A stretch of DNA of 64,000 nt from Rhodobacteraceae bacterium Water-Bin34 (GTDB taxonomy: Bacteria > Pseudomonadota > Alphaproteobacteria > Rhodobacterales > Rhodobacteraceae). Shown piece by piece: positions 29,973 through 38,932 of the stretch (its first letter is position 1; each line of letters begins with the position of its first letter). The notes below the pieces were generated by a model. That model worked only from the letters and a program-made list of their open reading frames with translations, made no database searches and was not told the DNA's origin. The position numbers were made by a program, and so were the translations under genes. The DNA is taken from contig FZLS01000001.1 in the NCBI GenBank assembly GCA_900197625.1, forward strand, positions 62,001-126,000. The letters are read 5' to 3'.

Positions 29973-30677
29973 ATGACAACATCAAATATTGATAATGATG
30001 TATTCAAGCAAATAGATATTAATTCTTTGATTGACAAAAATATATCTTCACATCCTGTAAGAATATTAATTTTATATGGATCTTTAAGAGAAAAATCTTA
30101 TAGCAGACTAGCAGCAGAGGAGGCTAGTAGAATACTTATAAAGTTTGGTGCAGATGTAAAATTTTATAATCCTGCTGGCTTGCCACTTGTAGATGAGGAA
30201 AACACATCACATCCAAAAGTTCTGGAATTACATGAATTAGTGAAATGGTCTGAGGGTATGGTTTGGTCGTCTCCAGAACGTCATGGAGCAATGACAGGAG
30301 TCATGAAGACTCAAATTGATTGGGTTCCATTATCTGACGGTGCAATGAGGCCAACCCAAGGAAAAACATTGGCTTTGATGCAAGTAAATGGTGGGTCACA
30401 AAGCTTTAATACAGTTAATCAATTACGTATTTTAGGACGCTGGATGCGCATGCTCACAATACCAAATCAATCATCAACTCCTAAGGCATGGAAGGAGTTC
30501 GATGAAAATGGTCGAATGAAACCTTCTGGTAATTATAACCGAATAGTCGATGTCATGGAAGAACTCATGAAATTTACACTTATTACTCGGGATATAAAAA
30601 CCAACCTAGTCGACCGGTATTCTGAACGCATTGAAACTGCTGAAGAACTTATGGAGAGGGTAAAAAAAAGCAAGTAA
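29973..30677 (+). CDS. arsH: ArsH NADPH-dependent FMN reductase/organoarsenical oxidase
   Basis: A 234-residue flavoprotein matching ArsH across its length: [20 protein letters not shown] (FMN-binding), [51 protein letters not shown] and [14 protein letters not shown]. ArsH proteins oxidise trivalent methylarsenicals. No arsR, arsB, arsC or arsM is next to it, so it stands alone. AAGGAA lies upstream of the ATG. Its stop abuts the end of the convergent FAH gene with no gap. Confidence 0.9.
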   Translation: MTTSNIDNDVFKQIDINSLIDKNISSHPVRILILYGSLREKSYSRLAAEEASRILIKFGADVKFYNPAGLPLVDEENTSHPKVLELHELVKWSEGMVWSSPERHGAMTGVMKTQIDWVPLSDGAMRPTQGKTLALMQVNGGSQSFNTVNQLRILGRWMRMLTIPNQSSTPKAWKEFDENGRMKPSGNYNRIVDVMEELMKFTLITRDIKTNLVDRYSERIETAEELMERVKKSK

Positions 30678-31517
30678 TTATATAGTTTGCATTTTTTGAG
30701 CTCCTAGGCCCTCAACTTCAACCTCAACAATATCTCCTACTCGTAAAAACCTTGGTTTGGGTTTTATACCTGCGCCAACTCCTTCTGGGGTGCCGGTTAC
30801 TATTACATCACCAGTCCGCAATGACATATATTCTGACAATTTTGATATTATTTTTTTTAAATTAAATATCATGTCATCCGTATTTGATTTTTGCATGATT
30901 TTACCATTTATAGTTGTTTTTAATGATAAATTTTGTGGGTTATCAACTTCATCTGCAGTTACTAAATATGGCCCTATAGGCGCAAATGTTGGTGATGATT
31001 TTCCTTTAATCCATTGGCCAGATCGGTGTTTTTGATATGTGCGTTCAGATACATCATTAGCAGTAAAATAACCTGAAACATAACTTAGAGCATCATTTTC
31101 TGAAACTTGATAGCAGGGTTTTCCAATGACTAATCCAAGCTCAACTTCCCAATCTGTGTGTATAGATCCTCTAGGAATTTTCAGACTGTCATAGGGTCCA
31201 CTAATAGCTGATGTGGCTTTGTTAAATACTAATGGCTCATCTGGTAATTTACTTCCAGTTTCTGCAGCGTGTTTCGCATAATTCAAACCAATGCAAAAGA
31301 AGTTAGGTGCATCTGCTAAACATGATCCAATTCTATCTCCACTTGGACATATAGGTAATTTTTTTAGATCTAGTGATTTAATTTTATTTAAATTCTCTAA
31401 TGATACTGCTTCACCCGATAAATTCTCTATATATTTCGAAAGATCTCGAATATTACCCTCAACATCAAGAATACAAGTTTTTTCTTGTCCTAAAGCGCCA
31501 TATCTCAGAAGTTTCAT
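30678..31517 (-). CDS. Fumarylacetoacetate hydrolase-family protein
   Basis: A 279-residue FAH-superfamily enzyme acting on C-C bonds of beta-keto acids, or as a decarboxylase or lyase. It shows FFCIGLNYAKHAAETG, the metal-binding IHTDWEVELGLVIGK, GYFTANDVSERTYQ and GDVIVTGTPEGVG. The clade includes ureidoglycolate lyase-like and hydroxyheptadienedioate isomerase-like proteins, and substrate is not resolved. The ATG at 31517 has AGGA upstream; the TTG 6 bases earlier is less likely. Confidence 0.82.
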   Translation of the reverse strand: MKLLRYGALGQEKTCILDVEGNIRDLSKYIENLSGEAVSLENLNKIKSLDLKKLPICPSGDRIGSCLADAPNFFCIGLNYAKHAAETGSKLPDEPLVFNKATSAISGPYDSLKIPRGSIHTDWEVELGLVIGKPCYQVSENDALSYVSGYFTANDVSERTYQKHRSGQWIKGKSSPTFAPIGPYLVTADEVDNPQNLSLKTTINGKIMQKSNTDDMIFNLKKIISKLSEYMSLRTGDVIVTGTPEGVGAGIKPKPRFLRVGDIVEVEVEGLGAQKMQTI

Positions 31518-31639
31518 TATCAATCCTATGTATTTTAAAAATTTAAAGATTAATTAATAAAAAATTTTGGTAAAGGGTAATCAGCTAAAATCCTTAAATT
31601 GACTACATTTTATAATTAATTTTTGGATAATGAAAACAA

Positions 31640-31661
31640 AAGGTCACCAGTTGGTGACCTT
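31640..31661 (-). terminator. Terminator after tRNA-Gly
   Basis: AAGGTCACC and GGTGACCTT form perfect arms around AGTT, and the minus strand continues with TTGTTTTC. It lies 22 bases past the tRNA 3' end. Confidence 0.65.
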
Positions 31662-31683
31662 GTTAATGCCATTTAATGGCAGT

Positions 31684-31758
31684 TGGAGCGGGCGAAGCGA
31701 TTCGAACGCTCGACCCTAACCTTGGCAAGGTTATGCTCTACCCCTGAGCTACGCCCGC
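31684..31758 (-). tRNA. tRNA-Gly (GCC)
   Basis: On the minus strand the acceptor GCGGGCG pairs with CGCCCGC, the anticodon loop TTGCCAA lies between TAACC and GGTTA, and the T loop contains TTCGAAT. CCA is encoded. The anticodon is GCC. Confidence 0.95.
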
Positions 31759-31840
31759 TTCCTTTAAAGAGAATGTTTGTTCTCTTGGGTAAGGGCGTTA
31801 TACGCAACTTTTTCCCTGCCGCAAGAGCTTTTTTCTCTTT

Positions 31841-32668
31841 TTACAATTTATCTGGCATTGCATCTTCATTAGAGGCATCTGCTAGTAAAGCTATTTGGTA
31901 ATCTTCTGTATGAGCTATGATACTTTGATCATCAAATAAAACGATGCCATATGCTGCAGGTTCCGCTACTGAAAGGCTGGATCCAACTGAAAGTAAATCC
32001 ATAGGCATCTGGTGGCATGTACTTTTAAATATAGTGAAGCCAATATTATTAGTAGTTCCAGAGATTGATCTATGAATGTGTCCTGAGAAAATATGCTTTA
32101 TGTTTTGGTATTTTTTTATAATGTTAAATAAATCAGCACTATTGCTAAGTTTAATCTTATCCATTCCGGGAAAGCCGATATTATGTGGAGGGTGATGTGT
32201 AAAAATTGATACCCGTTTATTTTTGACTTGGATCAATTCTTGCTCCAACCATTTAAGTCTTTTTTCACATAATTTACCTTCATGTTCCCTTTCAGAGTGT
32301 GGATCTGAATTTAGAGTATCCAAACAAAATAATACATCGTTACCTAAAACTATTTTTTTTTGTAGATGTCCTTCTGAAGTTAAAGATACATCAGGAAACA
32401 CTTTTGTAAAATTACTTCGGTTATCATGATTTCCAAACATAAACGTTATAGGGATTTTATATGAATTTGTTGCTTCTTTTAATAACTCATATTCGCTGAT
32501 ATGCCCTGAATGTGTCATATCACCTATTAATATCATATGCTCTGCATCTGGATGCTTTTTCAATCCATGTGAAAGAGCCTCTAAGAATTGTTTTAGTGGA
32601 TCTAAGCCAATAATATTTCTTTTGTTCGAACGTAGATGTATATCAGATATTACTAATACTTTACGCAA
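31841..32668 (-). CDS. Metallophosphoesterase (class III cyclic-nucleotide phosphodiesterase type)
   Basis: A 275-residue calcineurin-like phosphoesterase. All metal-binding motifs are present: ISDIHL near the N terminus, LIGDMTHSG, FMFGNHDNR, IFTHHPPH and FSGHIHRS. The arrangement matches the CpdA/GpdQ group, which hydrolyses cAMP or glycerophosphodiesters. It lies 2 bases downstream of the 2-hydroxyacid oxidase gene, so they are probably co-transcribed. Confidence 0.85.
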   Translation of the reverse strand: MRKVLVISDIHLRSNKRNIIGLDPLKQFLEALSHGLKKHPDAEHMILIGDMTHSGHISEYELLKEATNSYKIPITFMFGNHDNRSNFTKVFPDVSLTSEGHLQKKIVLGNDVLFCLDTLNSDPHSEREHEGKLCEKRLKWLEQELIQVKNKRVSIFTHHPPHNIGFPGMDKIKLSNSADLFNIIKKYQNIKHIFSGHIHRSISGTTNNIGFTIFKSTCHQMPMDLLSVGSSLSVAEPAAYGIVLFDDQSIIAHTEDYQIALLADASNEDAMPDKL

Positions 32669-32670
32669 AT

Positions 32671-33816
32671 TTAATCTCGCTTAATTAACCTATCGGAAGA
32701 TTGTGACAGTTCTTTTATTCCCATTTGGTACATATTTGTATTTATATCATCAGATAAAATAAATGCCATTTGTTCAAAACCTTTTTTTCCTAATGCAGCT
32801 AATGCATAATGAAAAGCACGGCCTAACATAACAAAATTTGCTCCAAGCGCTATAGCGCGCAAGATATCTAAACCACCCTCTATGCCGCTATCAAAAATTA
32901 GTGGGAAATCATTTCCAACAGCTTTACGGATTTCAGGCAAAGTTTCTATGCTGCTTTGTCCACCATCAAATTGTCTACCAGAATGATTTGATACCCAAAC
33001 TGCATCAGCACCTGCATCTTTTAATCTTGATGCATCATGAGAAGATGTGACACCTTTAACAATAATATGTCCATCCCATTCATTTCTAAGTTCAGAAAGA
33101 TAATTCCAGTCTGGTTTACCTCGAATTATGTATCCTGGATGTGCGGTTGATGATGTATTACCTTTAGCCTTTACATAACCCTCTGCAAATCTAAGTCTAG
33201 GTTGTCCATGCAGTGCAGTTCCAAATGCCCAAGATGGATGTGTTGCTGTTTCCCATAACATTTTTGGTGTAATTTTTGGTGGTATCGTAAGTTGTGCTCT
33301 TCTTTGTCGTTCCCTTCGACTTGGTGCAGGAACATCTACAGTCAAAACAAGAGTATGAAAACCTGCATCTTTGGCACGCCTAAGCATATCCCGCCTTACA
33401 TTTGGGTCAGTAGGTGGATAGAGTTGCATCCAACCCATGTCTCCAATACTAGATGACACCATCTCTGGTGTCACAGTAGCTACTGCTGATAAGCAGTAAG
33501 GAATTTTTGTTGATGCACATCCTTTGGCTAATATATACTCAGCTCCTGGCCATATCATACCTGACATGCCAACTGGTGCCACACCAAAAGGATGAGTATA
33601 AGTTTTTCCCAAAAAAGTAGTTTCTTGATTGGGTGTGTATTCACCTTTTAAGATACGGGTTTCAAACAGAATTTTATCTAATTCTACTCGATTTCTATTT
33701 TTTTGGTCTTCTACTCCAGTCGCACTATCTAAGTACTCCCATGCAAAATATGGAAGACGGCGCTTTGCGCGTTTTTTTAGATCATTTAGGCTTGGATATA
33801 TATCATCAATATTCAT
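32671..33816 (-). CDS. lldD: FMN-dependent alpha-hydroxy-acid oxidase/dehydrogenase
   Basis: A 381-residue flavoenzyme of the lactate dehydrogenase/glycolate oxidase family. It shows the FMN-contacting APVGMSGMIWPGAE, the YPPTDPNVRR region, TVDVPAPSRRERQRR, IVKGVTSS, and the catalytic histidine in WVSNHSGRQFDGG with FDSGIEGGLDILRAIALGA. The ATG at 33816 begins MNIDDIYPS, the normal family start; the frame is open 36 residues further upstream but that part is unlike the family. L-lactate is the likeliest substrate, though related 2-hydroxyacids are possible. Confidence 0.85.
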   Translation of the reverse strand: MNIDDIYPSLNDLKKRAKRRLPYFAWEYLDSATGVEDQKNRNRVELDKILFETRILKGEYTPNQETTFLGKTYTHPFGVAPVGMSGMIWPGAEYILAKGCASTKIPYCLSAVATVTPEMVSSSIGDMGWMQLYPPTDPNVRRDMLRRAKDAGFHTLVLTVDVPAPSRRERQRRAQLTIPPKITPKMLWETATHPSWAFGTALHGQPRLRFAEGYVKAKGNTSSTAHPGYIIRGKPDWNYLSELRNEWDGHIIVKGVTSSHDASRLKDAGADAVWVSNHSGRQFDGGQSSIETLPEIRKAVGNDFPLIFDSGIEGGLDILRAIALGANFVMLGRAFHYALAALGKKGFEQMAFILSDDINTNMYQMGIKELSQSSDRLIKRD

Positions 33817-33972
33817 AAGGTTACCAATAGAGTGCAAGAGATATTCATGCAAGAGATTGTCAATAAGTTCCAAATAATCGAAATCTTGTTTGAGGGATTT
33901 GGATTGATTAAAATAAAAGAACAATGATAGAACATGATTTTACATTATTAATGAATTTGTTATGATTGAAAA

Positions 33973-36375
33973 ATGAAAGTTCAAGACAAAAACCTGACTA
34001 ATAAAACAACAATCAGTCCATCTTTATCCCAAAGAGCTATGGGAGGTAGGTCTACATCATATTTAAATGATTTGAATCCGTCTCAAAGATCAGCAGTTGA
34101 AACTCTGAATGGGCCGGTGCTTATGTTAGCCGGAGCAGGCACTGGTAAGACTAAAGCGTTAACTGCCAGAATCGTTCATTTAATGAATATGAGTCAAGCA
34201 AGAGCTAATGAAATTCTTGCTGTAACATTTACAAATAAAGCTGCTCGTGAGATGAAGAATCGTGTTGGGGTAATGCTCGGTAATGTAGGTGATGGACTAC
34301 CTTGGCTTGGAACTTTTCATTCTTTATGTGTTAAAATACTACGCAGACATTCAGAGTTGGTTGGATTAAAGTCAAATTTCACAATTCTCGATACTGATGA
34401 CCAGTTAAGGTTGTTGAAGCAATTATTAAAAGCAGAAAATATTGATGAAAAACGATGGCCACCACGATTATTATTAGGCCTCATTGATACTTGGAAGAAT
34501 CGTGCTTGGAATCCAGATCATGTGCCATCGGGTGAAGATGGCTTTAATGGCAGAGGTGCTGAGTTTTATTCGCAATATCAAAATCGCTTAAAAACTCTAA
34601 ATGCAGCTGATTTTGGAGATCTTTTGTTACACGTTGTGAATATTTTTCAGAACAATCCTGACATTTTAGAGAAATATCAAAATTGGTTTAAGTACATATT
34701 GGTTGACGAATATCAAGATACTAATATCGCTCAATATATGTGGTTACGTCTTATAGCCGCAAAACATAAAAATATATGTTGTGTAGGTGATGATGATCAA
34801 TCAATTTATGGTTGGCGCGGTGCAGAGGTTGGAAATATTTTACGTTTTGAACGAGACTTTGATGGTGCTAAAGTTGTTCGTTTAGAACAAAATTATAGAT
34901 CTACTCCAGATATTCTAGCTGCTGCTTCAGTTATTATAGCAGGCAATAAAGACCGGTTGGGAAAAACTTTATGGACTGATCGTAAGGATGGGGAAAAAGT
35001 GCGCTTGATTGGCCATTGGGATGGTGAAGAAGAAGCGCGTTGGATAGGAGAGGAACTCGAGAGCTATCAAAGAGGTAGCAGGGGGCATGCACCCTTTGGA
35101 TTGGATAGTATGGCGATTTTAGTAAGAGCATCTCATCAAATGCGCGCATTTGAAGATAGATTCTTAAGTATTGGATTGCCATATAGAGTTATAGGTGGCC
35201 CAAGATTTTATGAACGAATGGAAATCCGTGATGCAATGGCTTATTTCAGGGTAGCAGTAAGCCCTGATGATAGTCTTGCTTTTGAACGTATAGTTAACAC
35301 TCCTAAACGTGGTATCGGAGAAAAAGCATTACTGTTAATCAATGCTACTGCGCGTAACCACGGCGTATCTATGCTAGAAGCTTCGCGCATTTTGTGCACT
35401 GATGGTGGATTTTCTTCAAAAGCACGTAATTCTTTAAAGAAATTAATAGATGGATTTGATCGATGGAATAATTTGATTTCTATTTCCCAAAATTCTTTTG
35501 ATCCTGAAAATGACATTATAGAAACTATGAATGATGTTCCAGGTAAGCTTAATCATGTTGAAATTGCTCAAGCCATATTAGAAGAAAGTGGTTACACAGA
35601 TTTTTGGCAAAATGATAAAACACCAGAAGCGGCTGGTAGGTTAGAAAACTTGAAAGAACTTGTGAAGGCTTTGGAAGGATTTCAAAATATTCAAGGTTTT
35701 CTTGAACATGTAAGTTTAATAATGGAAAATGATGTTTCAGACTCAACTGAAAAAGTGTCAATCATGACACTTCACGGGGCTAAAGGTCTTGAATTTCCAA
35801 TAGTTTTTTTGCCAGGCTGGGAGGATGGATTATTCCCGTCACAAAGATCAATGGATGAGTCTGGTCAAAAAGGCTTAGAAGAAGAACGTCGTTTAGCATA
35901 TGTAGGAATTACTCGCTCAGAAGCGATCTGTACTATTTCATTCGCAGCTAATCGTCGAGTATACGGTCAATGGCAGTCGTCAATGCCATCGAGGTTTATT
36001 GATGAATTACCTGCGGATAATATAGAGGTCCTAACTCCACCTGGTCTGTATGGTGGAGGTTCCTCAAGACAAGACATCGAATTTGAAAGTGATTTACCTG
36101 AGCGTGCTGCAAAGGCTGATGCATATAATTCCCCTGGTTGGAAACGGATGCAAATTAGAACATCGCAACGCTTTTTAGATAACTCAGAAACCCCTCAAAC
36201 TGTAATTATAGACGCTAAAGTTACAGAAAAGTATTCAATTTCTGATAGAGTAATGCATGCAAAGCTTGGTGAGGGCACTGTTATTGGTATTGAAGGAAAT
36301 AAGCTCTCTATAGTATTTGACTCCGGTGGAGCAAAAAAAGTAATTGCAAGTTTTGTGTCTCATTTAAATAATTGA
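33973..36375 (+). CDS. uvrD: ATP-dependent DNA helicase UvrD/PcrA
   Basis: An 800-residue SF1A 3'-5' helicase for excision and mismatch repair. Motif I is LAGAGTGKTKALTARI, Ia is VTFTNKAAREM, II is ILVDEYQDTN, III is GDDDQSIYGWRGAE, IV is LEQNYRS, V is IMTLHGAKGLEFP and VI is EERRLAYVGITRSE. The C-terminal end (DRVMHAKLGEGTVIGIEGNKLSIVFDSGG) is the Tudor-like domain, as in PcrA. The N-terminal 30 residues precede the conserved core and may be disordered. It converges with the small RNA and tup genes. Confidence 0.95.
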   Translation: MKVQDKNLTNKTTISPSLSQRAMGGRSTSYLNDLNPSQRSAVETLNGPVLMLAGAGTGKTKALTARIVHLMNMSQARANEILAVTFTNKAAREMKNRVGVMLGNVGDGLPWLGTFHSLCVKILRRHSELVGLKSNFTILDTDDQLRLLKQLLKAENIDEKRWPPRLLLGLIDTWKNRAWNPDHVPSGEDGFNGRGAEFYSQYQNRLKTLNAADFGDLLLHVVNIFQNNPDILEKYQNWFKYILVDEYQDTNIAQYMWLRLIAAKHKNICCVGDDDQSIYGWRGAEVGNILRFERDFDGAKVVRLEQNYRSTPDILAAASVIIAGNKDRLGKTLWTDRKDGEKVRLIGHWDGEEEARWIGEELESYQRGSRGHAPFGLDSMAILVRASHQMRAFEDRFLSIGLPYRVIGGPRFYERMEIRDAMAYFRVAVSPDDSLAFERIVNTPKRGIGEKALLLINATARNHGVSMLEASRILCTDGGFSSKARNSLKKLIDGFDRWNNLISISQNSFDPENDIIETMNDVPGKLNHVEIAQAILEESGYTDFWQNDKTPEAAGRLENLKELVKALEGFQNIQGFLEHVSLIMENDVSDSTEKVSIMTLHGAKGLEFPIVFLPGWEDGLFPSQRSMDESGQKGLEEERRLAYVGITRSEAICTISFAANRRVYGQWQSSMPSRFIDELPADNIEVLTPPGLYGGGSSRQDIEFESDLPERAAKADAYNSPGWKRMQIRTSQRFLDNSETPQTVIIDAKVTEKYSISDRVMHAKLGEGTVIGIEGNKLSIVFDSGGAKKVIASFVSHLNN

Positions 36376-36402
36376 AAATAAACAAAATTTTTAGCTATAA
36401 GC

Positions 36403-36456
36403 AAAAAAAAACGATAACATGCTGGGAGGAGGTTGCATATTATCGTTCTTTTTTTT
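36403..36456. terminator. Bidirectional terminator shared by uvrD and the small RNA
   Basis: A 13-base stem (36410-36422 with 36435-36447, one mismatch) has an A run before it (36403-36411) and a T run after it (36449-36456), so it can stop transcription from both directions. Its loop holds GGGAGGAGG (CCTCCTCCC on the minus strand). Confidence 0.75.
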
Positions 36457-36535
36457 CGCGGCTTCTTTTTGGGAGAATATGAAGCCGTATAAATTTTTCG
36501 GTCGGGAGGAGGTGACCGAAGAGTTTTTCATCTCA
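36403..36535 (-). ncRNA. Candidate anti-Shine-Dalgarno small RNA (CcsR/cuckoo/ar14-like)
   Basis: On the minus strand three hairpins follow in order: TTCGGTC-loop-GACCGAA (36520-36497) with CCTCCTCCC in its loop, CGGCTTC-loop-GAAGCCG (36487-36459) with TTCTCCC in its loop, and a 13-base terminator stem (36447-36410) with CCTCCTCCC in its loop followed by a T run. Loops of this exact motif define the conserved alphaproteobacterial CcsR (Rhodobacter) and ar14 (rhizobia) RNAs, which can pair with ribosome binding sites. No reading frame covers the region. The 5' end is uncertain; TATTTT at 36548-36543 could be a -10 element. Confidence 0.7.
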
Positions 36536-36589
36536 TAGGTTTAAAATAGCAAATGTTTGAATCTTTAAAAGTGTTTATACTGCAAAGCC

Positions 36590-36610
36590 GATATGCATCT
36601 GATGCATATC
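36590..36610. promoter_or_regulatory. 21-bp palindrome between tupA and the small RNA
   Basis: GATATGCATC and GATGCATATC are perfect 10-base arms around one base, starting 14 bases past the tupA stop codon. No T run follows on the minus strand, so it is more like an operator than a terminator. It lies about 55 bases upstream of the presumed small-RNA start. Confidence 0.4.
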
Positions 36611-36623
36611 CCTAGATATGTAA

Positions 36624-37451
36624 TTAATTCGCAGGACATACTAATAAACTATTGATATTTGTTTTGTCTGCGTTTGGGCAGAATAGTTGTTTTCCATCAA
36701 CTTTGTATTCTCCAATCGCTTTTTGGCCTTTTGATGATACCATCCAATTTGCAAACTGTTCAGCAAATTTTGATTTTATATGTGGGAATTTATTAGGATT
36801 TACTAAAATTAATCCGTAGGGATTTTGCATTATAGTGTCACCAGCCCATTTGATTTCTAAATTGCCTTTGTTGTTAAAAGATAACCAAGTGCCCCGATCA
36901 CTTAATGTGAATGAATTTGTTGCAGATGCCATGTTTAAAGCAGCACCCATTCCAGAACCTATTTCAATGTACCATTTTCCATTTGGCTTATCATTAGTAA
37001 AAAAATTCCATAATTCTAATTCTTTTTTGTGAGTTCCACTATCATCTCCCCTTGAAATAAATGGAAATAAACTTGTTGATTTAGCTTTAACAAAGAAATC
37101 TGAGAGTTTTTCAAACTTTGTCTTATCACTTTTTGGGCCAATTAGTACAAAGTCATTATACATTACATCAAAACGCACTATGCCAAAGCCATTTTTCATA
37201 AAAAGATCTTCAGAGGGACGGTGGTGAACTAATAATGCATCTGCATCACCGTTTTGTGCTATTCTAATTGCTTGGCCTGTACCAACAGCTACAACTTTAA
37301 CCACAACACCTGTATCTTTTGTAAACATTGGAAGGATATAATCATAAAGCCCTGAATTTTGTGTTGATGTTGTTGATGATAAGATAATTTCTCGATTTTC
37401 CGCATTAACAGAACTTGCAAGAATAAAAAGCAATATTGCAATAATTTTCAT
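36624..37451 (-). CDS. tupA: Tungstate ABC transporter substrate-binding protein TupA
   Basis: A 275-residue periplasmic oxyanion-binding protein. A signal peptide (MKIIAILLFILASSVNA) precedes ENREIILSSTTSTQNSGLYDY; the TTSTQNSGL motif binds tungstate in TupA. ALLVHHRPSE, FISRGDDSGTHKKELELW and NPYGLILVNP are further family segments. Its start overlaps tupC by 1 base. TupA proteins prefer tungstate over molybdate, though this clade was not tested. Confidence 0.9.
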   Translation of the reverse strand: MKIIAILLFILASSVNAENREIILSSTTSTQNSGLYDYILPMFTKDTGVVVKVVAVGTGQAIRIAQNGDADALLVHHRPSEDLFMKNGFGIVRFDVMYNDFVLIGPKSDKTKFEKLSDFFVKAKSTSLFPFISRGDDSGTHKKELELWNFFTNDKPNGKWYIEIGSGMGAALNMASATNSFTLSDRGTWLSFNNKGNLEIKWAGDTIMQNPYGLILVNPNKFPHIKSKFAEQFANWMVSSKGQKAIGEYKVDGKQLFCPNADKTNINSLLVCPAN

Positions 37452-38146
37452 TACAAACCTTTTATATAGTTATTAGCTTTGGTTGATGACGGATTATTAA
37501 AAAACTTTTTTGCTTCGCTAATTTCAGAAACTTTACCGTCAGCTATGAAAATTATATCATCAGCAAAGCGTTTTGCTTGCGTTATGTTATGTGTTGCCCA
37601 TAAAAATTTTATTCCAGAATTTGCATTTTGTGAAATTAATTTTTCAAATTCAGTAGTAGCGCTTGGATCTAAACTAGATGTGGGTTCATCCATAATTACC
37701 ATTTTGGGGTATGTAGCAAGCGCTCTAACCAAAGCCATACGTTGAACTTCACCACCAGAAAGCGTTGATGCTGGTTCCTCACTTTTTGACTGGAGGCCTG
37801 CCATATTTAGTAGTTCTTCAAGACGGTCTTCTATTAATTTATTATTCCATCCTGCAGTCTGCATTGGGAGGGCTATATTTTTTTTCACTGATCTATATAA
37901 AGTTACTCTGTGTTGAAAAATGAATCCTCTCGAGTATTTTGTATCCTCTGCCAGATTACCGTTCCAATGCACACATCCCAAAGTTGGGTTAATCATAGCG
38001 TGACACATTTCTAAGAATAATGATTTTCCAGCACCATTATATCCAAGAACATTTGTAATTCCCCTAATTTTCGATTCGAAATCAATTGGACCAAGCAAGG
38101 TATCGCCATTTTGACAAAAGGAAACAGAATTAAATTTCAGCTGCAT
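37451..38146 (-). CDS. tupC: Tungstate ABC transporter ATPase TupC
   Basis: A 231-residue ABC ATPase with Walker A GYNGAGKSLF (about 35-44), Q loop FIFQHRVTLYRS, signature STLSGGEVQRMALVRAL, Walker B MVIMDEPTSSLD and the ATHN switch histidine. It lies between tupB and tupA with 1-base overlaps on both sides, a tightly coupled operon. Confidence 0.9.
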   Translation of the reverse strand: MQLKFNSVSFCQNGDTLLGPIDFESKIRGITNVLGYNGAGKSLFLEMCHAMINPTLGCVHWNGNLAEDTKYSRGFIFQHRVTLYRSVKKNIALPMQTAGWNNKLIEDRLEELLNMAGLQSKSEEPASTLSGGEVQRMALVRALATYPKMVIMDEPTSSLDPSATTEFEKLISQNANSGIKFLWATHNITQAKRFADDIIFIADGKVSEISEAKKFFNNPSSTKANNYIKGL

Positions 38147-38847
38147 TACCGTAATGCCCTATGATATTTTTGGCCTAAAGATTTAAAAATATGCATGACA
38201 GAATTTACTCCAACTGCCAGCATTACAAGAATTATTCCAAGTGCTAATGCAAGTTCTAAATTTCCTTTTGATGTCTCTAAAGCTATAGTGGTCGTCATCA
38301 CACGAGTGGAGCCTGCTATATTTCCTCCAACAATAATAACTGCGCCTACTTCTGCTATTGCTCGACCAAACCCTGCTAAAACTGCAGTAAAAATTGAAAA
38401 CCTTGCATCCATAATCAAGATTTTTAGACGAAACCATCTTGATGCATCAACGCTGTTAAGTAAACGTCTGTAATGTTTTTCAAGCGGACTTACCGACTCA
38501 GTTGTTAACGCTAAAATAATCGGAAAAATTAGAACTGATTGAGCAATAATCATTGCAGTTGGAGTAAATAGCAATCCGTATTCACCAAGTGGGCCTGATC
38601 TGGATAAAAGTAAATATATAGCCAGTCCTACTACAACGGGTGGTAACGCCATTAAAGAAGATGAAAACATAATTATTACTTTACGCCCTGTAAATCTTCC
38701 CATTGCTAATGAAGTTCCAATTGGGATTGCAAAAAAAGCTGCTATTAAAGTTGCAGATAATGAAATTCGTAAAGATAAGAAGACAATACTCCATAAAGTA
38801 GCATCACCAGACGAAATTAAATTAAATGTTGCATTTAAAATATTCAA
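38146..38847 (-). CDS. tupB: Tungstate ABC transporter permease TupB
   Basis: A 233-residue inner-membrane permease with about five to six helices. The coupling loop facing the ATPase carries EAA-like residues in the IAEVGAVIIVGGNIAGSTRVMTT region. It uses a TTG start at 38847 because no ATG or GTG fits nearby. Gene order is tupB-tupC-tupA, unlike the more usual A-B-C order. It is divergent from mrp. Confidence 0.88.
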   Translation of the reverse strand: MNILNATFNLISSGDATLWSIVFLSLRISLSATLIAAFFAIPIGTSLAMGRFTGRKVIIMFSSSLMALPPVVVGLAIYLLLSRSGPLGEYGLLFTPTAMIIAQSVLIFPIILALTTESVSPLEKHYRRLLNSVDASRWFRLKILIMDARFSIFTAVLAGFGRAIAEVGAVIIVGGNIAGSTRVMTTTIALETSKGNLELALALGIILVMLAVGVNSVMHIFKSLGQKYHRALR

Positions 38848-38932
38848 AAAAGTATCTTTCTCGCTGCTTGGGTCTTGCTCTTGGCGTTAAATTACGAAAG
38901 TTAGTTACATCAAATAGAAGGATACATCCAAT

